Assembly (NCBI RefSeq): GCF_050436995.1
Contig: NC_134756.1
Location: 9,548,001 to 9,612,000, forward strand
Reading direction: 5' to 3'
DNA: 64,000 bases
Source of the DNA: Anticarsia gemmatalis
Taxonomy: Eukaryota; Arthropoda; Insecta; Lepidoptera; Erebidae
The notes under the pieces are model-generated. The model saw only the letters and a program-made list of their open reading frames with translations, was not told the DNA's origin and ran no database searches. How positions within the stretch are numbered: the stretch's first letter is position 1; the number at the start of each line of letters is the position of its first letter. Both the position numbers and the translations under genes were made by a program. Shown in pieces: positions 40,091 through 53,209 of the stretch.

Positions 40091-40290
40091 TTTCTCGTAG
40101 ATATCTAGTACCTGTTTTGTATACTAATCTAGTACTACAATTTCAGATACAGTTAACAAGATTCAGAAATTTAGGGAGTTTGAATGAACCTTTCTCATAG
40201 ATATCGGATCTAGGTACCTATTTTGTGTACTAATCCAGTAGCATAATTTCATACAGATACAGTTAACAAGATTTAGGAACGTAGGTAATA
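40091..40290. repeat. Diverged tandem duplication, about 100-110 bp units
   Basis: TTTCTCGTAGATATC at 40091 and TTTCTCATAGATATC at 40191 start two units. Both continue with a TAC-CTRTTTTGT-type block and GATACAGTTAACAAG. The offset grows from 100 to 110 bp through small indels. Confidence 0.7.
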
Positions 40291-40439
40291 TCTTTGTCAA
40301 AGATATGCGTAAAGAAGATTTTGAATTAATAGGTTCAATACCCATTTACATGGCTCGATTGTCTGTCTAAACATAATTACGTAACACATACAATCACAAA
40401 CATAATATTAATTGCAACGGACACTCTCGACTTCAATCA

Positions 40440-40700
40440 GTTAATCAATGCCTATATCCGTCGCATCCCAATTAAGCAAAACGCTAACGCTTCGCCCGTT
40501 GGTTTTAATCACTCCACAATTAACCAAGCGGCCTCTCCCATCCGGACAGACCTTATCAACAACACACATCCAATAAAAGGACACTCCAAACGCTTAAACA
40601 ATGGTCACCCTACAAAGCTCCCCTAAATCCTGGCTAAAAGGAAAATGGAAACGAAATCTACGCAACACTGGCCGCCACGACCGGCGGCCAGAAAACGTAT
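40440..40700. promoter_or_regulatory. GC-richer island ending in a perfect GC stem-loop
   Basis: The inverted repeat CTGGCCGCC (40668-40676), loop ACGACC, GGCGGCCAG (40683-40691) forms a 9-bp perfect stem. Function unknown. No T-run or coding end suggests a terminator. Confidence 0.35.
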
Positions 40701-43700
40701 TCAAACAGAGATATTGTAGACAATGAGATTTCAAATATGGAATTAGAGTGCAAAACGTTTTAAAAGATTTTACACTCTATGCTCTGTATTCCACAGATAA
40801 TTTATTGTGTTGTGAAAACATATTTCTTGCTAAGCTTGAAGGTATTATGTTTTATTGGAAGTAAAAAGAAGGTTACGTTATAGGTTTTCTCTTAGAGTAA
40901 TGGATTTTTCTTGTAACTCCGGAGACTTGTGTGTGAAATTAGAGCAAAAACAACATCGGAGAAAAAGTGTAGACAGATATTTTCTTCGACGGGAATAGGT
41001 ATTTATTGTAAAAACTACTTATGTTCCTATGTAATATTATTGAACTCTAAATATTTTATGTAGGACAGCTTAGCTGAGTTCAAAAATATAATAGAACAGC
41101 TAGTTAATAGGTTTGTTATATTTCAACTGTTTGTAATATATTATTTATTTTAATCATTTACCCAATATACATGTTTTTGTTTTCCACTTCAGCTTTTAGC
41201 TTATATTTTTTCATTCATGTGGAGTAAATCACATACATATATTAACTGCTTTATATATTAAAACTCAGGTTATCACTACTTTATTTCATTGTTTTGCACC
41301 AGTTCCCCGACTCTATAAGCGTAGAATAGTTAAGCATCAAACAAGCCAATATCTTACTATGATACTCATATCCATAACTATAGGTATGACAAATTTAATT
41401 ACATTCCGCCTACACAGGTCTCAAAACCCTTTGCGGAACAACGTTGTGACACTGCTGTACTAGCCAAAGCTACTTGACAGGCAATATTGGACCGATCCGG
41501 TAAACCGCTCTCCCGCACTCCCTTTTGTTTCACACTGTCAATCACTCATATTCCATCGGGTTGAAATAAATCCTCTTTAAAACGTGTGTGTGCGACGGGA
41601 TAACGAAAAAGTTTATTAGACGGTACTCTCGTTTAGTAATACGGTTGGCTTTTTGCAATAAAAGTTATGGAGAGAATTTTATTTTGTATGAAACGGTTTT
41701 TGTGTGATAAAAGATGGACTCTGTTATAATATAGGCGGTTTTGTTCAAGGGACTTAGTCCCACAGATACAAAAGGTATGCCTAATAAAAAGCGTAAAAAC
41801 TATAGTAGTGATATGAAATAAAAAAGGTTGGACTTTGATTGTAATATTTCATATTGAATCTATTTTTTCTCTGCTTGGATTATGCCTCATCTGAAACCTT
41901 CCGAATTGTAAATTACAGGAACATTTTCAGGGTAAACTCAGCTCATTAAGCAGTGGCAATGATTGACGATCTTGTCGGTAAGTAAATCATTAACGGGAGA
42001 AATTAAACGTGATTTTCAAACTAAGGTCTCCTTACTAAAGAGTACGTTTACAAATTACGCTACTATAAAAAAATACTGGCAGCTCGTAATTTCATTCACA
42101 TGTTAGTTGTTCTTTTCAATTTATAATGTCATAGCAAATACTTTAACTTCTGAATCTGAAATTGATTTTTAAGTTAACATGCAGCCAGTAATTTCAAAAT
42201 CTTATATTGTGACCTTATCAAATGTGCTAAAATCTTGTAAAGTTGCTAGTAAATTGAAGTGACTTTACAATCTGCATAAGTAAGTATGATGACGTCGACA
42301 TTTTATTATTTACTCCTTTTAGATAGTGGTCTACGTAATACAATATACTGAAAGAGTACTATGCGTTTTGGTTTCAATCACCAATGTAAAAACACAATAG
42401 TACTATGATATCACGGTAAATAAACAATGATGAATGTATTTGTATGAAATTTTACGATTTTACTACTACCCATTATATCATTTCATTGATTATGTAATAA
42501 ATATTCTAAATGAGAATACTATCATTCATTGCAGAATTAAATTGACAATCAGGAATAATTGCATTTACTAATAGATAATTATTTTGAAATTATATCAAAT
42601 CAACATTATCATCTATTGTTATCATTGTCGTTAACGTAAAGCGACAACCTTTCACCGTCATACTTTATACAATACATCGATACTTTTCGAGGATGTACTG
42701 TGGTTAAGAAATCAATAACTTAATAAGGGTTTTAAAGAAATCACACAAAATCAGGAAGTAAAACCACGAGGAAGGCATTGTTATAGTAAACCACAATAAA
42801 AGTATTTCCAATGAAATTAAACGTCTTTAGAAAATTTATAACTTTGTTGAAAAACATTGACTCCAATCCATAGTGTGACTAAACCTATCAGTAAGTCAAT
42901 GCCTTTGAACCACTGCATTATAGACTACACTATGGCTTAAAGTTCGTGCTTACCCCATTACAGATAATTTTATTGCGAAATCGTGAACTTAAAGACCCTT
43001 TATCTCTACGTGATCAGTTTAATATCTATAAGAACATCCTCAAAAGCAATATTTTATATCCTTTTGTTTCAACACAAAGTAAAACAAAAAAGTATTAGTG
43101 TCCATTAAAATTTCATTCACGTTCCGTTTTAACGAACACCGGTCATTGTCGCGTGTGATTTCAGAGGAACTTCATATAAAATTCATTTAATTCTGTGTAA
43201 AAGAAAAGCCGATCGATGGAGCGTTTCATATTGAATGCATTATTTTATAGATGTTTTAATAACTTTAATACTGTTAATGAACAGATCATTAAAGTAGATT
43301 TTTGGAATTCTATTATTTGTTGCGATCAGGAGGAATACTTTTGTTACAACCTAAATATATCGATTTAAAGTTTATGCTTGTTATATTATTACGTCGTACA
43401 GATAAAAAACCGTAAATTAAATCTGCATAAGTATAAGTATTACAGCCACATTCAGTTATAAATTGCGTATTAGACGATAATTCCTTAAAAGGAATAAAAC
43501 AAAATTACATTCGAGTCTACGCATAAATTTCAAATTACAGGAATTTCCTTGCAACTGAATCTATAATTTACGACTGTATCTTCCGTGCCTCGCCCCCAGA
43601 AAGTGCAGTTACGCAGCAAATGAGATAGCGATGTATGGAAATGAGCTCTGATAGGCAACGAGAGGCCTAAGTATTGGCTATTATTTATGCCCGACGATTT

Positions 43701-46430
43701 TGCAGCTGGCTGTTTAAAATAACCCCTAAGATATACATCGAGTTATGATGTAATCGTGGCAGTATAGAATTTCAATGCACTATGGTCGATATTAAAAAAA
43801 TAAAAATCTGTAAAAGTCACTCTGAATATCGAACGCGGTAATGTTCGTTCGAAAAGCGCTTCTTATTTTAAAAGTACTGGCAATAAATGGAAATAAAAAG
43901 AAAGTCGTTCCATTTTTAAATATAAGCTTTTCACTTTTTATGTAAAGATGGCTGCTGCAGAAAACTATTATGAATAAAAATTAAGTGTTATTACTGCAGT
44001 CTTTCATAAAAATCAATATTTTTACTGCTTTTGTTTGTTCAAGATGAAAATAAGAAGGATATATTGAACATTTTGATGTTATAGTCCTTGTCAATAGCAT
44101 TGTAGAGTTTTGACAATAAAGTTGAATGCCCTCGCCTGCTCCAATTGATTTTATAAGTCTGCTTAGTATCGAATAAGAAGCCGAACAAGTTCGTTTTGTT
44201 TCAATTGCCTGCTGTTACACAAGCAGTTTAACAACTAATTTCGGCAATACAAATGCCATATTAATTAGTACTAGGTCGATTGTTAAGTTCGCTGTTTGGT
44301 TACAAATGGCTGGAATTATACGACAGAAATCTTTTACGTCTTTAGATATTTAAAAAAACAATCAGTAAATTTTCCCGACCTTATTCAGAATATTTGGGCT
44401 TTTGGTTTTTTATGATCATTGGTAGAAGTAACAAGACAGAAAATAATTGGACGAAAACAATTCAGTTCTATTGAATAAGAAATAATTAAAATTTGCCAAT
44501 ACGGCATCGAAGCAGACAATATTTTTTTACAATTAATTTTACTTCAATAGATTTGCTCTAAATAATAATGATTTAAAATCTTTTTATTTTCTTTACTTGA
44601 CTCTCGTAAGCAAATAAATCCTACAGTAACATTACTTTATCAGAAAAGTACGCCATAAGAAGTAAACATACTTCCTTTTATTCAGTTCCATACAATAGAC
44701 TTCTCTCTATTACCTAATACAACTAGAACGTAAAAGAAAATGTTACGCAATAATTTTCCGCGCCGCTATACTGAAAGCAAAAAGCCGACGGAACTTGTCA
44801 CGGGCAGTTAGCTTACTTATTTGTTATATTAAAGCCTCCTTAGGACTCCTGTCCTGGACACAAAGGATATGACAGTGGGGTTTAGAAAAATATTGGATTG
44901 GCAATCCACTAAACTTCTTTTTTATGAGAAATATTGATCGTCCATGTTGAAATGATTTAAAAATAGAAAGCTCGGTGCTTTTTATCGTTTCTTTTATAAT
45001 GCTTTCGCAGAAGAATTCAGTGTTCAAATTCTTTGTTTTTTTTTCTAAGAAATAAATTGAAATATATTTTAAATTTATCTAAAAAGATGACAGCTCTTTT
45101 TATACTTATATTTTTTCAGGTGTATTTTCTTTTGCAGAATTTTTAGTAGAAGATTTTCATTTTCTCATACAACTTTTCTCAACTTAAGAATTAGCTTTAT
45201 GATTGTAAAAAATGTGTTGAATGTTATGTTCGTTCACAAGCAAAAGACGCTCAGCATTTGGACCTTTTACCAATCTAAATACTGTTCGTCCTAAAGATAC
45301 CGACTTACTCTGTCCTACTAAGTTTGTATAGTAGCCATTATAACCCTTATTATTCTTTTTTCTTCTCAACTAATTCATAATCAACTACAAGCTGCATTTT
45401 GTTTCTGATTTACTTTGTCCCAAAAATATTTTTAGCACTAATTTATATCCTTTTCGCTCAAGATTAGCTATGGACTACTCAAGAATCTTTATCTATTGAT
45501 GACTATGGAGTCTCTAAGAATATTTTGCAAATCGGAATGCTAATTAATTCAATAAATTGCTTTCTTAAAGATACCGCCGTTCTGCCCTTACACCTCCATT
45601 ATACCGCATACATACATTTAATCTTGTATAAAATAAATCTTTACTCAGAAAAGTGTCACAAAAATGATTGCGATCTTTCCCGTCGCATCCATCAATCCAA
45701 ATTGCAATATCTGTCAATTAGTGACAGTTACTTCATAAGTAGCTGTATAACTTCGCAAATTAATAAAAAAGACAAATCATGCTTTATTTCTTCATATATT
45801 TCGTGTAAATCAACTTATTTTTCTTAATCAGTTGCTCAAACAGTATTTCTCGTCAAAATCTGGTAATAACGCCGTTGATTAGCGTACTATTGCAAAAGTG
45901 ATTCACTCCTTCGTCTATTTTCAGTGAATGATTGTTGAAGACTATAAAAAACATCATTTTGTAGCGTCCGCTCGGCTACTGTCATGTTTACGGTAAAGAT
46001 ACCTAAATAAATATCATTTATGGAAAGAAACACAAGAACCTGGAAGAAAATATAATAAATAGAGCCAATACTAATCATTTGTAGAGCACCTGAGAGCGTA
46101 CTTATTACCATAAAGACTAAAATTGCATATTAACACAAATAATCTTCTTAAACCGCCGCTAAAAGACGTAAAATCTTGGCTTGGTTTTAAATAAAACACG
46201 ACGCATAAACAAATACACCGTTTCTTCCATTCATATTGCTCCAAACACCATGTTTTTTTGCTCTAGTTTCAGTCGCAAAACTTTGCCGACGGCAAATAAA
46301 TATCAAGTTTTTCATACCTATATGTTACGCAACCCGTAATTAATTCATTCAAGAAAAAAACGGCTTAAAAACGCTGACGCAAACAACTTTTACGGCACCC
46401 GCAAGTGTACAAACGGACTCCTTTCAGCCA
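40701..46430. other. AT-rich stretch without recognised genes
   Basis: Very AT-rich, with no island, repeat or splice-bounded exon recognised. It lies directly downstream of the signal-peptide exon and is probably its intron. Confidence 0.5.
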
Positions 46431-46567
46431 GCTACTATTTTACACCCGCCTTGAAAACATTACCGAACACGTTCAATCGATTTTCGACTTAGTGTCCCCG
46501 GCACGATGCCGCCGCTACACACGCTATTAAATAACACAGAAATACAATAATCAAGCTTTTATCTTAC

Positions 46568-46633
46568 CTGTCCGGCATGCAGGACGTCCAAAAATATGGT
46601 AAAAACACTTATAAAAAGCACGGCGCGCGTCAT
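46568..46633 (-). CDS. First coding exon of a secreted or membrane protein (signal peptide); rest of gene not seen
   Basis: On the minus strand ATG is preceded by GCAAAA, a good insect start context. It opens 22 codons: MTRAVLFISVFTIFLDVLHA, then GQ. This has the build of a signal peptide: Arg near the N-terminus, a hydrophobic core of about 15 residues, and a small residue before the likely cleavage site after HA. The frame ends in phase 0 at CAG|GTAAGA, a consensus donor. CpG-rich DNA lies immediately upstream and AT-rich DNA downstream, as expected for a first exon and a long first intron. No downstream exon is recognised in the 46.5 kb to the left, so the protein family is unknown. A chance match is possible, but start context, signal peptide, donor and CpG-rich promoter together argue against it. 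Confidence 0.65.
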
Positions 46634-46900
46634 TTTTGCGGCCGCGTTGCGTTTCTAAACCCGACTGGCGACAACTGACGTTTGTGCCAGACGCCAGAAA
46701 CCTGCGTACTAGTCAGTTGGTACGGCACTGTAGACGTACCTAGCGTCGTATAGATCGACCCTCCCGGGTGTGAGCGAGACGGCACACGCGAGCCCGCACG
46801 ACAGACAGAGACGCGAGAGGGAGGATAACGCACGCGCAATGCTGTAAACGCTGCGTACAATGAGGACTCTATCGAAGGGAATCGCGAATGCCGTCTTCGT
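46634..46900 (-). promoter_or_regulatory. CpG-rich promoter/5' UTR region of the signal-peptide gene
   Basis: This stretch is clearly richer in GC and CpG than its surroundings (several GCGCGC, CGCGAG and GCGGCCGC runs). A TCAGTT arthropod-type initiator on the minus strand (46678-46673) would start transcription at about 46676, 43 nt upstream of the ATG. No TATA box or clear DPE was found. The same stretch shows an open frame of 76 codons on the minus strand, which is arginine- and serine-rich and looks like a by-product of low stop density. Confidence 0.5.
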
Positions 46901-49370
46901 CTGGCTTTGTCTGGATTTCCCGATGATGATGCGTCATTTTTTCAAACTAGTAGGATTCAGTACTTATTACTATTGTAATTAGGTTTAAAATCGTTTGGTG
47001 ACTTGTATGCTTAGGTTCAGGTTCGTATCAAAGGAGGCTTCATTCTAACATGTAGGCTTTAGTTGGCCACATACTTCATATAACTTGCATGAAGTGAGTA
47101 TATAACGTGTGTATAAAATACGGCAATAAAACAGGGTGTTCTATCAATTCAATACCGACTGTGAGTCATCAAATATGAGCCGGGGGTGGCGGGGCTTTAA
47201 CCCTACTGTTATTTCTACATGTCCTTTACAATTAGGTGTTGAAAATCGATTATTTATGATTCAGTTAGTGTTTATTACCGGTGCGTAAGTTAAATAAAAT
47301 GTACGATCCGTCTGATACATTTACATTTATTATATTTTCAATTGATAGAAATGAAAAACTACATTGTTAGTTGTAGCTTGGGATTAACTTTAGTACGGTA
47401 AAGATCTTGCAGCTGCGGTAAAGATAAAAAGAAGTAAAATTAAGAAAAGCATTACCTACAGCACCGAAAATTGGCCGTATGAAATCTAACAAGAAAATTA
47501 GTTACTTAGCAAACGAATCTCATAAGACATGAACTTAAAAAGACCAAGACGGAAATGAACCAGTCTTAAGATTACATTTTGCCACAAAATAGAGGAACAT
47601 TTACCTGACCTTCGTTCAATAATGAAGGCTGAATTAATAGCTAAGACGAGGTATTGATTAGAAGCTCCATACGTCCAACTACTGTGACCATTCATGTAAT
47701 GTTGATGAAATCTCGCTACACGCTCATTAAACATTCAATACTATAGTCCGACTACTTAGGAGAGACCTTTAGCATGCACAATTTAGACATATTATTTAGA
47801 TTATAATTAAATCGCGGGCTGACACGGCCACTTTAACAAATCGTCACATTTTTTACATATTATAAACTTTCCTATTAAATCACACTATCTAGCAAAAAAA
47901 ACTGCATCAAAATTGGATGCGTAGTTTTAAAGATTTTAGCATATAGTTATAGAGACAGTCAGTCGGAAAGTCGCTTTTTTTATAGTATGTAGTTGTGATT
48001 ATGGCTATTTCCAAAGAAATTGTGTGTATCAAAGAGGCCATTGTCAACTGCATAAGCCTAAAGTTAAAAAAATTAAGTTCTGTATACTTCCGCGAACCTG
48101 ACATACAAGGCTCTCTATTAATGTCTTCGACTTACACCGTTCAGTCAGTCATATTCACTTGAGTGTGAGGTCACTGAAGCTTTGAAACACTTAGTCCAAA
48201 GATTGGATTAAATTTAAATAAATTTTCTCTTTTGCTTACCTTTGTTCTATTAAATTCGGGGTTAATTTCCGGGTTGAGAAAAGTGTTGCTGGTTTTTTCT
48301 GTTACCTACATTTTTATTAACACAGAAAATCGAGATTCTTCTACTTTTTTGTTTTTCTGAAACTAAATTAATTAGGTAGAGTTCCTGCAGTCTTGGAATA
48401 TAAATTTAAAGTTGTTTTAACTCATTTAACAAACAGAAATGCCGTCCTACTAAATGTTGTAATTCCAGTACAGTATTCTTGAAAAATATATAACTAGAAA
48501 TAATATTGAATAATATTATTAAGTACAGTAAAACACAGCCGCCTGAATTCAAATTTTAAATGAACCCATTCAAAATGCAGTTTCAGTCTTTTCGGCTATG
48601 GGTTTTCCCTGACAAACCCCACCCTTTGATTCAACAAAACAGTGTAGCTTATGACTAATGGCTCATACATTGTTTTTTTATAATTTCTGTGACACTAGTC
48701 AGTTTTTTAAAAGCAGTTTTTCCACTCAATTGTTCCTCAGAAAGTGGTTCTTCGTAAGTTTACAGAATAATATCAAACTTTTACGTCTTTTTTAAGTCAA
48801 TTCCTTACGCCCTCACTGTGGGGCTCGTGCACAGTAGTGGAACAATTATAATGGTGTATTTATAAAACAGGCGATTAACAAATCTTCTTTTTAGTGATAA
48901 AAAATATATAATAGGTTTTGTAATGTACCTTAAAGTTCAGACAACCTAAAATCCAACAATTTCATCTCAAACACAAGCATACAACAATGTTAAAGCATCA
49001 CAACAATTTCAACATCAATTCAGTGTACATAAAGCCGTGGAGTGACTTGCGACGGTCATGTCATGCAAATATCTGTGACGCTCTGTGGCACCCGCTTGCA
49101 GTCTTGTCGCAGATTACTCTATCCCTCTGTATCAGATTTGAATGCAACATGCCTTCCAACTGTGCACACAACTACATTGGAGAACAATATTTGAAATTAT
49201 TGAACCGTGTTTCAGTATTTCTGAATATTAACAACAAATAAATTTTTATATTCATACTATAGAATTTTGTTCAAGATTTTTGTAAGTTTGGGCTAGTCGT
49301 GTTATAATGGAGTTTTATTCGCTTTATAAAAATGGTTTAAAATCTTATGACAAGTAACTCATTTTTAGTT
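46901..49370. other. Upstream flank of the signal-peptide gene, no gene recognised
   Basis: AT-rich. A donor-like AAG|GTAAGC on the minus strand near 48.24 kb has no open exon in front of it. Confidence 0.45.
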
Positions 49371-49372
49371 CT

Positions 49373-49373
<1 letters not shown>

Positions 49374-49403
<30 letters not shown>

Positions 49404-49496
49404 TCAGCCGGGAATCGTCCACTGCTGGACAAAGGCCTCCCCCATCGAGCGCCAATAGGACCGGTCCTGGGCCGCCCTCATCCATCGGACTCGGAC
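49374..49496 (-). mobile_element. 3' end of an RTE-clade LINE with ATG/GAT tail
   Basis: On the minus strand the last codons read RWMRAAQDRSYWRSMGEAF then VQQWTIPG and TGA (stop at 49406-49404). This is the typical C-terminus of lepidopteran RTE-type reverse transcriptase ORFs. A (GAT)n microsatellite tail (49374-49403) follows. The insertion is extremely 5'-truncated, leaving about 120 bp and no catalytic domain. Confidence 0.8.
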
Positions 49497-49499
49497 TAT

Positions 49500-52400
49500 T
49501 AGTTCTAATAATGGAACAAAATCTTAGACCCATAAAAACTACCAATATTAGGTCAATGGGCCTGCAACAATTATTTGTTTTAATACCTACTTTTCAAATT
49601 GTACAACAATGTGTTTATGTTAGCTTTGTACGACTTTTTCAGCTATAATCCCGAAACATGAAACCGAGAATTACTGGCAAATAACAAATTCGTATAAACA
49701 GCATTTCAGTAAGTTAATATTCACAGCTACATTAATATATAATATGAAATTCTAAGACGATTTTCATGAATTCAATAGAGATGTACCCCATAAATATTTA
49801 CTTATGCACTATTTACTAATTAAAGTATCATAAAACAAAATATAGCTAATAACGTCAACACAAACTGCGCCGTAACAAATTAGCTCTCAATTAAGAAAAT
49901 GTCAAGCCTTAAGAAATTTAATTAGAAATTTAAAAAGGTACTGTATTACATGGAAGGGAAAAAAATAAAATGGCGACCTTACCGCCCCCTGGCGACACCG
50001 GAGAGTTTTACACACGGTTTTACCTCGGAGCCCTGTCATGCTTGTATCAATATAGGGGCGTTATACACTGTCGAAGTGTCTATATGTTGGATGATATGTC
50101 AAAAGTATTCGCTTTTGATTTGTTTGTGAAAGGTTGTAAGAGGGAGATAAAGATTTTTATATTATTTATGGAGCTTTCAACGTCGTGTTATCGGTATTTT
50201 GTCGGAACATTGTGGATAGAGTAAGAAGTAGTATTTTGTAACGACACGGAAAAATACAGTTTTTAACTGTCGTGTACCGTTTTTTGAACAAAATCAACTG
50301 ATCAATATAACTTGTTTCTTAACCTACATCATGATAGTTGTTTCTTGCTATACAATACATTATGATTTTAAATAATTACATCTACTTATTTATTTCTACA
50401 TTAACGGCACGTTTGATATAAATGGGCGTGCTTTATTTTTCCAACCTTGCATATATTGCACAATTTCGTATAATCATGAATCTTTCACTATTTTGTGAGA
50501 TAATATTCAATCTGTTAAAGTACTTAAAATGTACTTAATAAACACTATGCACTTTACTACCTAGTAATTGGTTTTAAGAATTAGCGTGAAAAACTAAATG
50601 TACTAGACGTTTTAAAACGTGTCAGACAAAATTCTTTGAACTCTATTACTTACTAGAAATATGAATTAAAATAAGTATTGGGTAAAGTCACGAATAGTAA
50701 GTGCTTCGTCAGCTTTTTATCTATGAAATCAACAAAATGATTTAGCCAATTTGAATGCAAATATGAAAGTGATTTCAGCAGTATGTATTTTTATGCACAT
50801 TTTCATCTTTCTTTGGTACCCATAGCAGATATAAGATTATTTGAATCCTATACTAACCCATTACAAAATGAGTCTCGTCTTTCTGATATCATGTACTATA
50901 ACGAAACTCAAATTGGATTTTTCTTTTAGGAACAATGGTGGCACAGACAGACAGACACATGATAATTGTATATAACAACCCTTGTTAACGATTCCAACTT
51001 ATCTTTAAAAACAGAAGATAAATTCCTGAAATAGAAAAATAAAAGTTTGTAAAAAGAAAATTACGTAGATTTTTCTGAGAAAAGAATATTCTCGGTATTT
51101 GAACTTGAATGGAATTGATAAACATTTTCTCACTTCATTTCAATCTGGTTTGATCTTCATCCATCAATTTACTTCATAAAACCCGCTCAAGCGAGTAATC
51201 AATGTGAATTAAGAGACAATTTATTCAAAGATTCTAGTTTAATGGAAACTAGTCAACTATTAAAATATAAAAGGAATAGATGTTTATTATGTAAATACGG
51301 TCTTATCTTATATAAATAGTTTATGTAACGGGTATATAACTGCTTCGGGAGAATTATGAACGTATTAAAATTATAAAGATCAGAAAGATCTAATTTCCTA
51401 TACAAGTCGATTTGCATTTCATGTCGTTGAAAAATAAGCAGCGGTTTCCTATCCAATCTCACATCGGATAAGATTTTTAGATAAGTTTTTTTTAAGTAAA
51501 GCATCAGTTCTCTTTTAACAGATAAATATCGAATAACTATCTAACACATTAAACAAATAATGAAATACAAAAAGTACTTAATAACTACGAGTAATTTTGC
51601 TTCACCGAAAACTTAATCATTTTTATTAAACCGTTATTTTTTTTATTAAACAACTAATCAGTTACAAATACATACATAGAAAAAAATAAACTCATAATGC
51701 AACATTCGTAATTACCTTTATAAAAAAACAAACAGCCATTAAATAAATAAAAAAAGAAATCGGATTATAAACAGGGTATGATGAAACGTTCTCTCAGCGG
51801 TCAAAGCTCTTCGGAATATGGAGTCCATTAAATTGTTCGGGCTATAATCCACGAGGGACCCGCGAGATTGTTGCTGTTGCTTTCATTAAGGATATGACAC
51901 TGATCGCTGTATTTACTTGTTATGGATATTGTTTGGTTGGCTGTTTGAAGTTCTATGTTCAATTTAAAGGAATTCTCAGTTGTATTTCGGTAGGCTTTGA
52001 TGTTTTCCCTTTATAAAAAGTAGTGTAGGAAATATTTTATGAACTTTTAAACGATCATCGACACAATACAATATCGGAATAACATAATACGACAACGAGT
52101 AAGTAAGTTTAGTAATAAGTATTAACGAAACGCACCTAGGAATTCATATAGTAAACTACAATCACACAGAAAGATAATTATTCGATGAAAGTAATCATTT
52201 ATTTAAAGTTTTTCTTCGTCGTCTCTTTCGACTCTTTTAGATACCCAAAACTGTTTTTTTAAAGGAAAACCTGCCTTTAAAAAGTATCTGATTAAATTCA
52301 AATATGCCTGTTAGATAAATCAAGTCTTATTTAGACGTCCAATAATACTATAGAGTAAGAATTTTCGCATATAACAAGAGGAATTCTCATAAATATCCTG

Positions 52401-53030
52401 CCTGAGTCCTGATGGACAGTCGATCAAGCCGAGTGCTTTTATGCACTTGAGTCGCGCAGGCACGACAAGTACATCCTTGACGTGATTGAACTGTACAGGT
52501 AAATACCTATTTGTGCCTACATACACACTAAGTATATGGCAGGTTTATATAAGGTAGAGTATTGGGAATAAAACCTTTATTTTCCTTCTAAGAAGTAGGT
52601 TCTACAAGTATCTACTTTATTTTGCGAATACCAATATGAGTTCAATCACATTTGCGGCAAAGTACCTACTTACTTAAATCAGGCCTCAGTTAATAGAAGG
52701 ATTTTAAAGTCTTAAACTTTCTGCCTACTGTCATCTCTTCTATAGAAACATGCAATGTATAATACACATTTTAAAACATTTATCCAAGTCCTGATACGAC
52801 ACGTACAGATAAACTAAAACTTGCACACCTAAAACTTCTCATAATCCATCTAATAGTGTTACCCTACAAAGTACAAAGCGCTTTGTCTACAAACTCGTTC
52901 CACAAATAGGGCCTCTACCAATATTCTTGTACACAAACCGAATGAAATTCAAATCCATTCGTTACGGGATATCTATCGGAGCTGGCGAACATCCGAATAT
53001 ATCCATCAGTACTGCATGATAGGTGATAAT
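49500..53030. other. AT-rich stretch without recognised genes
   Basis: A CTCF-like motif (TCGCCAGGGGGCGG on the minus strand) is at 49982-49995. A slightly GC-richer patch lies at 51.78-51.90 kb. No exon or transposon recognised. Confidence 0.45.
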
Positions 53031-53110
53031 TCCGTGTGCGTTATGCACTCGAGTGTACGCACGGAGCATCACGGCCGGCCACGGCTACACACTTCGGTAT
53101 GATTGAGAGC

Positions 53111-53160
53111 CCCTGTCCGGCCCACTCCGGCTCACTCCGGCCCTGTCCGGCTTCGTCCGG
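53111..53160. repeat. Five-unit tandem array with exact 10-bp period (TCCGG core)
   Basis: Five consecutive units: CCCTGTCCGG, CCCACTCCGG, CTCACTCCGG, CCCTGTCCGG, CTTCGTCCGG. TCCGG is invariant in every unit. The array sits in a GC-richer island (about 53.03-53.20 kb). Confidence 0.88.
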
Positions 53161-53209
53161 TTATTGAGTTCGGCATTGCATTCACTGTACACGTGCCGGT
53201 ATTCGTTTA

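Noticed and set aside
45100..45140. Plus-strand TTTTTTCAG|GTGTAT, possible second recursive splice site
   Set aside because: The donor half is weak and it is on the opposite strand to the gene with the presumed long intron.
46630..46860. 76-codon frame over the CpG-rich promoter
   Set aside because: Arginine/serine-rich translation typical of GC-rich non-coding DNA. It overlaps the inferred 5' UTR of the signal-peptide exon.
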